DNA of 64,000 nt from Phoebastria nigripes (Eukaryota > Chordata > Aves > Procellariiformes > Diomedeidae): positions 675,188 through 739,187 of the forward strand of contig JAYKAV010002795.1 in NCBI GenBank assembly GCA_035582835.1. Reading direction: 5' to 3'. The notes under the pieces were generated by a model. That model made no database searches. It saw only the letters and a list, made by a program, of their open reading frames with translations, and had not been told where the DNA came from. Made by a program: the position numbers and the translations under genes. This document shows, in pieces, positions 61,701 to 64,000 of this stretch (positions are counted from its first letter, which is position 1; the number at the start of each line of letters is the position of its first letter).

Positions 61701-62309
61701 GTGAAACCAAGACGTTATCTGCAGACGTCCCTTGTGCTAAACTTAGCATGGAGTCAGTGGAAGGCATGTGGTGGACACCATGGCTTTCATTCCACCCTTC
61801 TTGCATTTGACCAACTGCCTTCAAAAAGGCATTTCTAGTTTGATCCTAATAGGCAGGATCCTGGTGTAGGCAGAGTCCTGGGAACGTGCAAACGTGCAGC
61901 CGCTTCTTGGAAATGAGGAAGAAGACATAACAAGAAACCTCCCGGAGGTCCTCAAACCCGTGATGGTGGTGGCATGGACAGTGCAGGTGTGTTTGAAGTC
62001 GGATGGTGCATGGGAGCAGCTCTGAGAACCCAGGCACTTGGGGAAGGGGAAGAGAAGGCAATGCCCTGGACCAGCTGCTGCTCCAAGGAGGCAGTGCTTC
62101 GTTTCTACCCAGAGGAGCTCAGCGCATCAAATCTTCAGGGAAGGTTCCTCCAGAAGGAGCAAAACCACAGCTGTGAGTTGGCCCTGGTAACTTCTGTGTA
62201 TCATTCCCTTTTGTCATCAGTGCCAACGTACAAAGTCATGGGATGGGATGGAGGGGAGGGGAGTTTTTTATCCACCATATGGTTCAGTTTCATGTGAACG
62301 TTTTTTAAT

Positions 62310-64000
62310 CTAAGGTCTTGGTTTGCAAACGCACGTAGCATGGGGAATAAACAAGAGGAGTTAGACATGCGCATGCCTGCAGGGCTAAGACCTTATTGGC
62401 ATCACGAAGGCGTGGTGGGAGGGCTCCTATGATTGGAGCGTTGGAATGGAAGAATACAGGCTCTTTAGGAAGGACAGGCAGGGGAGACGAGGAGGGGGTG
62501 TCACCCTCTATGTCAATGACCAGCTGGAGTGCATGGAGCTCTGCCTGGGGATGGATGAGGAGCCGACCGAGAGCTTATGGGTCAGGACTAAAGGGAGGGC
62601 AGGGAGAGGTGACATTACGCTGGGGGTCTGCTACAGGCCACCCAACCAGGAAGACCGAGCGGTTGAGGCCCTCTATAGACAGATAGGAGCAGCCTCATGT
62701 TCACAAGCCCTGGTCCTCATGGGGGACTTCAACCACCCTGATATCTGTTGGAGGGACAACACGGCAGGGCATAAGCAATCCGGGAGGTTCCTGGAATGCC
62801 TCGATGATAACTTCCTTCTCCAAGTGGTAGAGGAGCCAACGAGGAGAGGTGCTATGCTGGAGCTTGTTCTCACCAACAAGGAGAGGCTGGTGGGGAATGT
62901 GAAGCTCAAGGACAGCCTTGGCTGCAGTGACCACGAAATGGTGGAGTTCAAGATCCTTAGGGCACCGAGGAGGGCACACAGCAAGCTCACTACCCTGGGC
63001 TTCAGGAGAGCAGGCTTTGGCCTCTTCAGGGATCTGCTTGGTAGAGTGCCATGGGACAAAGCCCTGGAGGGAAGAGGGGCCCAAGAAAGCTGGTTAATAT
63101 TCAAGGATCACCTCCTCCAAGCTCAGGAGCGATGCATCCCATCAAAGAGGAAATAGGGCAAAAACGCCAGGAGGCCTGCTTGGATGAACAAGGAGCTCCT
63201 GGACACACTCAAACACAAAAAGGAAGCCTACAGAGGGTGGAAGCAAGGGCAGGTAGCCTGGGAGGAATACAGAGAAATTGTCCNAGCAGCCAGGGATCAG
63301 GTTAGGAAAGCTAAAGCCCTGNTAGNNTTAAATCTGGCCNGGGACATCAAGGGCAACAAGAAAAGCTTCTACAGGTTCGTCGGGGATAAAAGGAAGACAA
63401 GGGAAAATGTGGGCCCTCTCCGGAATGAAATGGGGGACCCGGTTACCTGGGATACGGAGAGGGCAGAGGTACTCAGTGACTTTTTTGCCTCAGCCTTCAC
63501 TGGCGAGTGCTCGAGCCTCACCGCCCAAGCCGCAGAAGGCAAAGGCGGGGACTGGGAGAATGAAGAGCCACCCACTGTAGGAAAAGATCAGGTTCAAGAC
63601 CATCTAAGGAGCCTGAAGGTGCACAAGTCCACAGGACCTGATGAGATCCATCCGCGGGTCCTGAGGGAACTGGTGGATGAAGTTGCTAAGCCACTATCCA
63701 TNGTATCTGAGAAGTCGTGGCAGTCCAGTGAAGTTCCCACTGACTGGAAAAGGGGAAACATAACCCCCATTTTTAAAAAGGGGAAAAAGGAAGACCCAGG
63801 GAACTACAGGTCAGTCAGTCTCACCTCTGTGCCTGGGAAGATCATGGAACAGATCCTCCTGGAAGCTATGCTAAGGCACGTGGAGGACAGGGAGATCATT
63901 CGAGACAGCCAGCATGGCTTCACCAAGGGCAAGTCCTGCCTGACCAACCTAGTGGCCTTCTATGAGGGAGTGACTACATAAGTGGACTTGGGAAGGGCTA
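62310..64000 (+). mobile_element. CR1 LINE, endonuclease and RT, nearly open (truncated by window end)
   Basis: From about 62325 the sequence reads ARSMGNKQEELDMR, then after a frameshift LIGITKAWWEGSYDWSVGME, RGGGVTLYVNDQLECMELCL, VLMGDFNHPDICW and LGCSDHEMVEF: the apurinic-type endonuclease of CR1 ORF2. In the same frame follow the linker (RVPWDKALEGRGAQESWLIF) and the start of RT ([60 protein letters not shown]). Only two in-frame stops were seen over about 1.6 kb: TAG at 63154 and TAA at 63979. The Glu expected in the ITETWW motif is Lys (codon 62407-62409), which should abolish nicking. RT catalytic box and tail lie beyond the window. Confidence 0.95.

Larger units (their letters stand above)
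53831..64000 (-). other. WNT3: WNT3 intron 2 (runs off the window)
   Basis: More than 10 kb of intron with no WNT3 exon 2 recognised; sequence for the conserved FRGRRWNC region was sought on the minus strand and not found. It contains a GC-rich island at about 57.3-58.7 kb, a possible hAT-like remnant near 57.0-57.2 kb and a large CR1 copy from 62.3 kb on. The parts at 53.9-57.0 and 58.9-62.3 kb show no recognised gene or element. Long frames there have the composition of chance ORFs. Confidence 0.75.

Noticed and set aside
53831..64000. WNT3 exon 1 or 2 inside the window
   Set aside because: The reverse complement of the conserved FRGRRWNC region and of the signal peptide region was not seen.

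Overview
The window is nuclear DNA of a bird or a close sauropsid relative. It carries intron-split vertebrate genes with consensus GT-AG splice sites and many CR1 LINE fragments ending in the CR1 type of 3' tail (ATTCTATGATTCT-like). The species cannot be told from the sequence. Isolated single N bases point to a draft assembly.

Two protein-coding genes lie convergently. On the + strand, 12 exons between 13073 and 46060 encode NSF (N-ethylmaleimide-sensitive factor) residues 249-737 in human numbering with no gap or indel, so both AAA+ ATPase domains are present. The N-domain exons (residues 1-248) were not found and should lie to the left. The last few residues are probably on a small exon at 46672, which reads differently from mammalian NSF. 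On the - strand, the last two coding exons of WNT3 (52405-51926 and 53830-53565) encode residues 108-355 in human numbering. They are followed by a probable 3' UTR running down to about 49.66 kb. WNT3 exons 1-2 lie to the right, outside the window. The NSF-WNT3 tail-to-tail order is the same as in mammals.

Layout: 1-13072, NSF intron with CR1 debris; 13073-28051, nine NSF exons with introns holding several CR1 copies; 28052-36634, a large intron with no recognised repeats; 36635-37765, two exons; 37766-46004, an intron with a cluster of minus-strand CR1 pieces at 41.8-44.2 kb; 46005-46690, C-terminal exons; about 47-49.6 kb, NSF 3' UTR and intergenic DNA; 49.66-53.83 kb, WNT3 3' part; 53.83-64 kb, WNT3 intron 2. 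That intron holds a GC-rich, CpG-rich island near 57.3-58.7 kb and, at its end, a long CR1 endonuclease-reverse transcriptase copy that runs off the window.

The two genes do not act in one pathway: NSF disassembles SNARE complexes in the cytosol and WNT3 is a secreted lipidated morphogen. No undescribed multi-gene system was found. The most checkable points are the NSF C-terminus, the GC-rich candidate regulatory island in WNT3 intron 2, and the nearly open CR1 copy.
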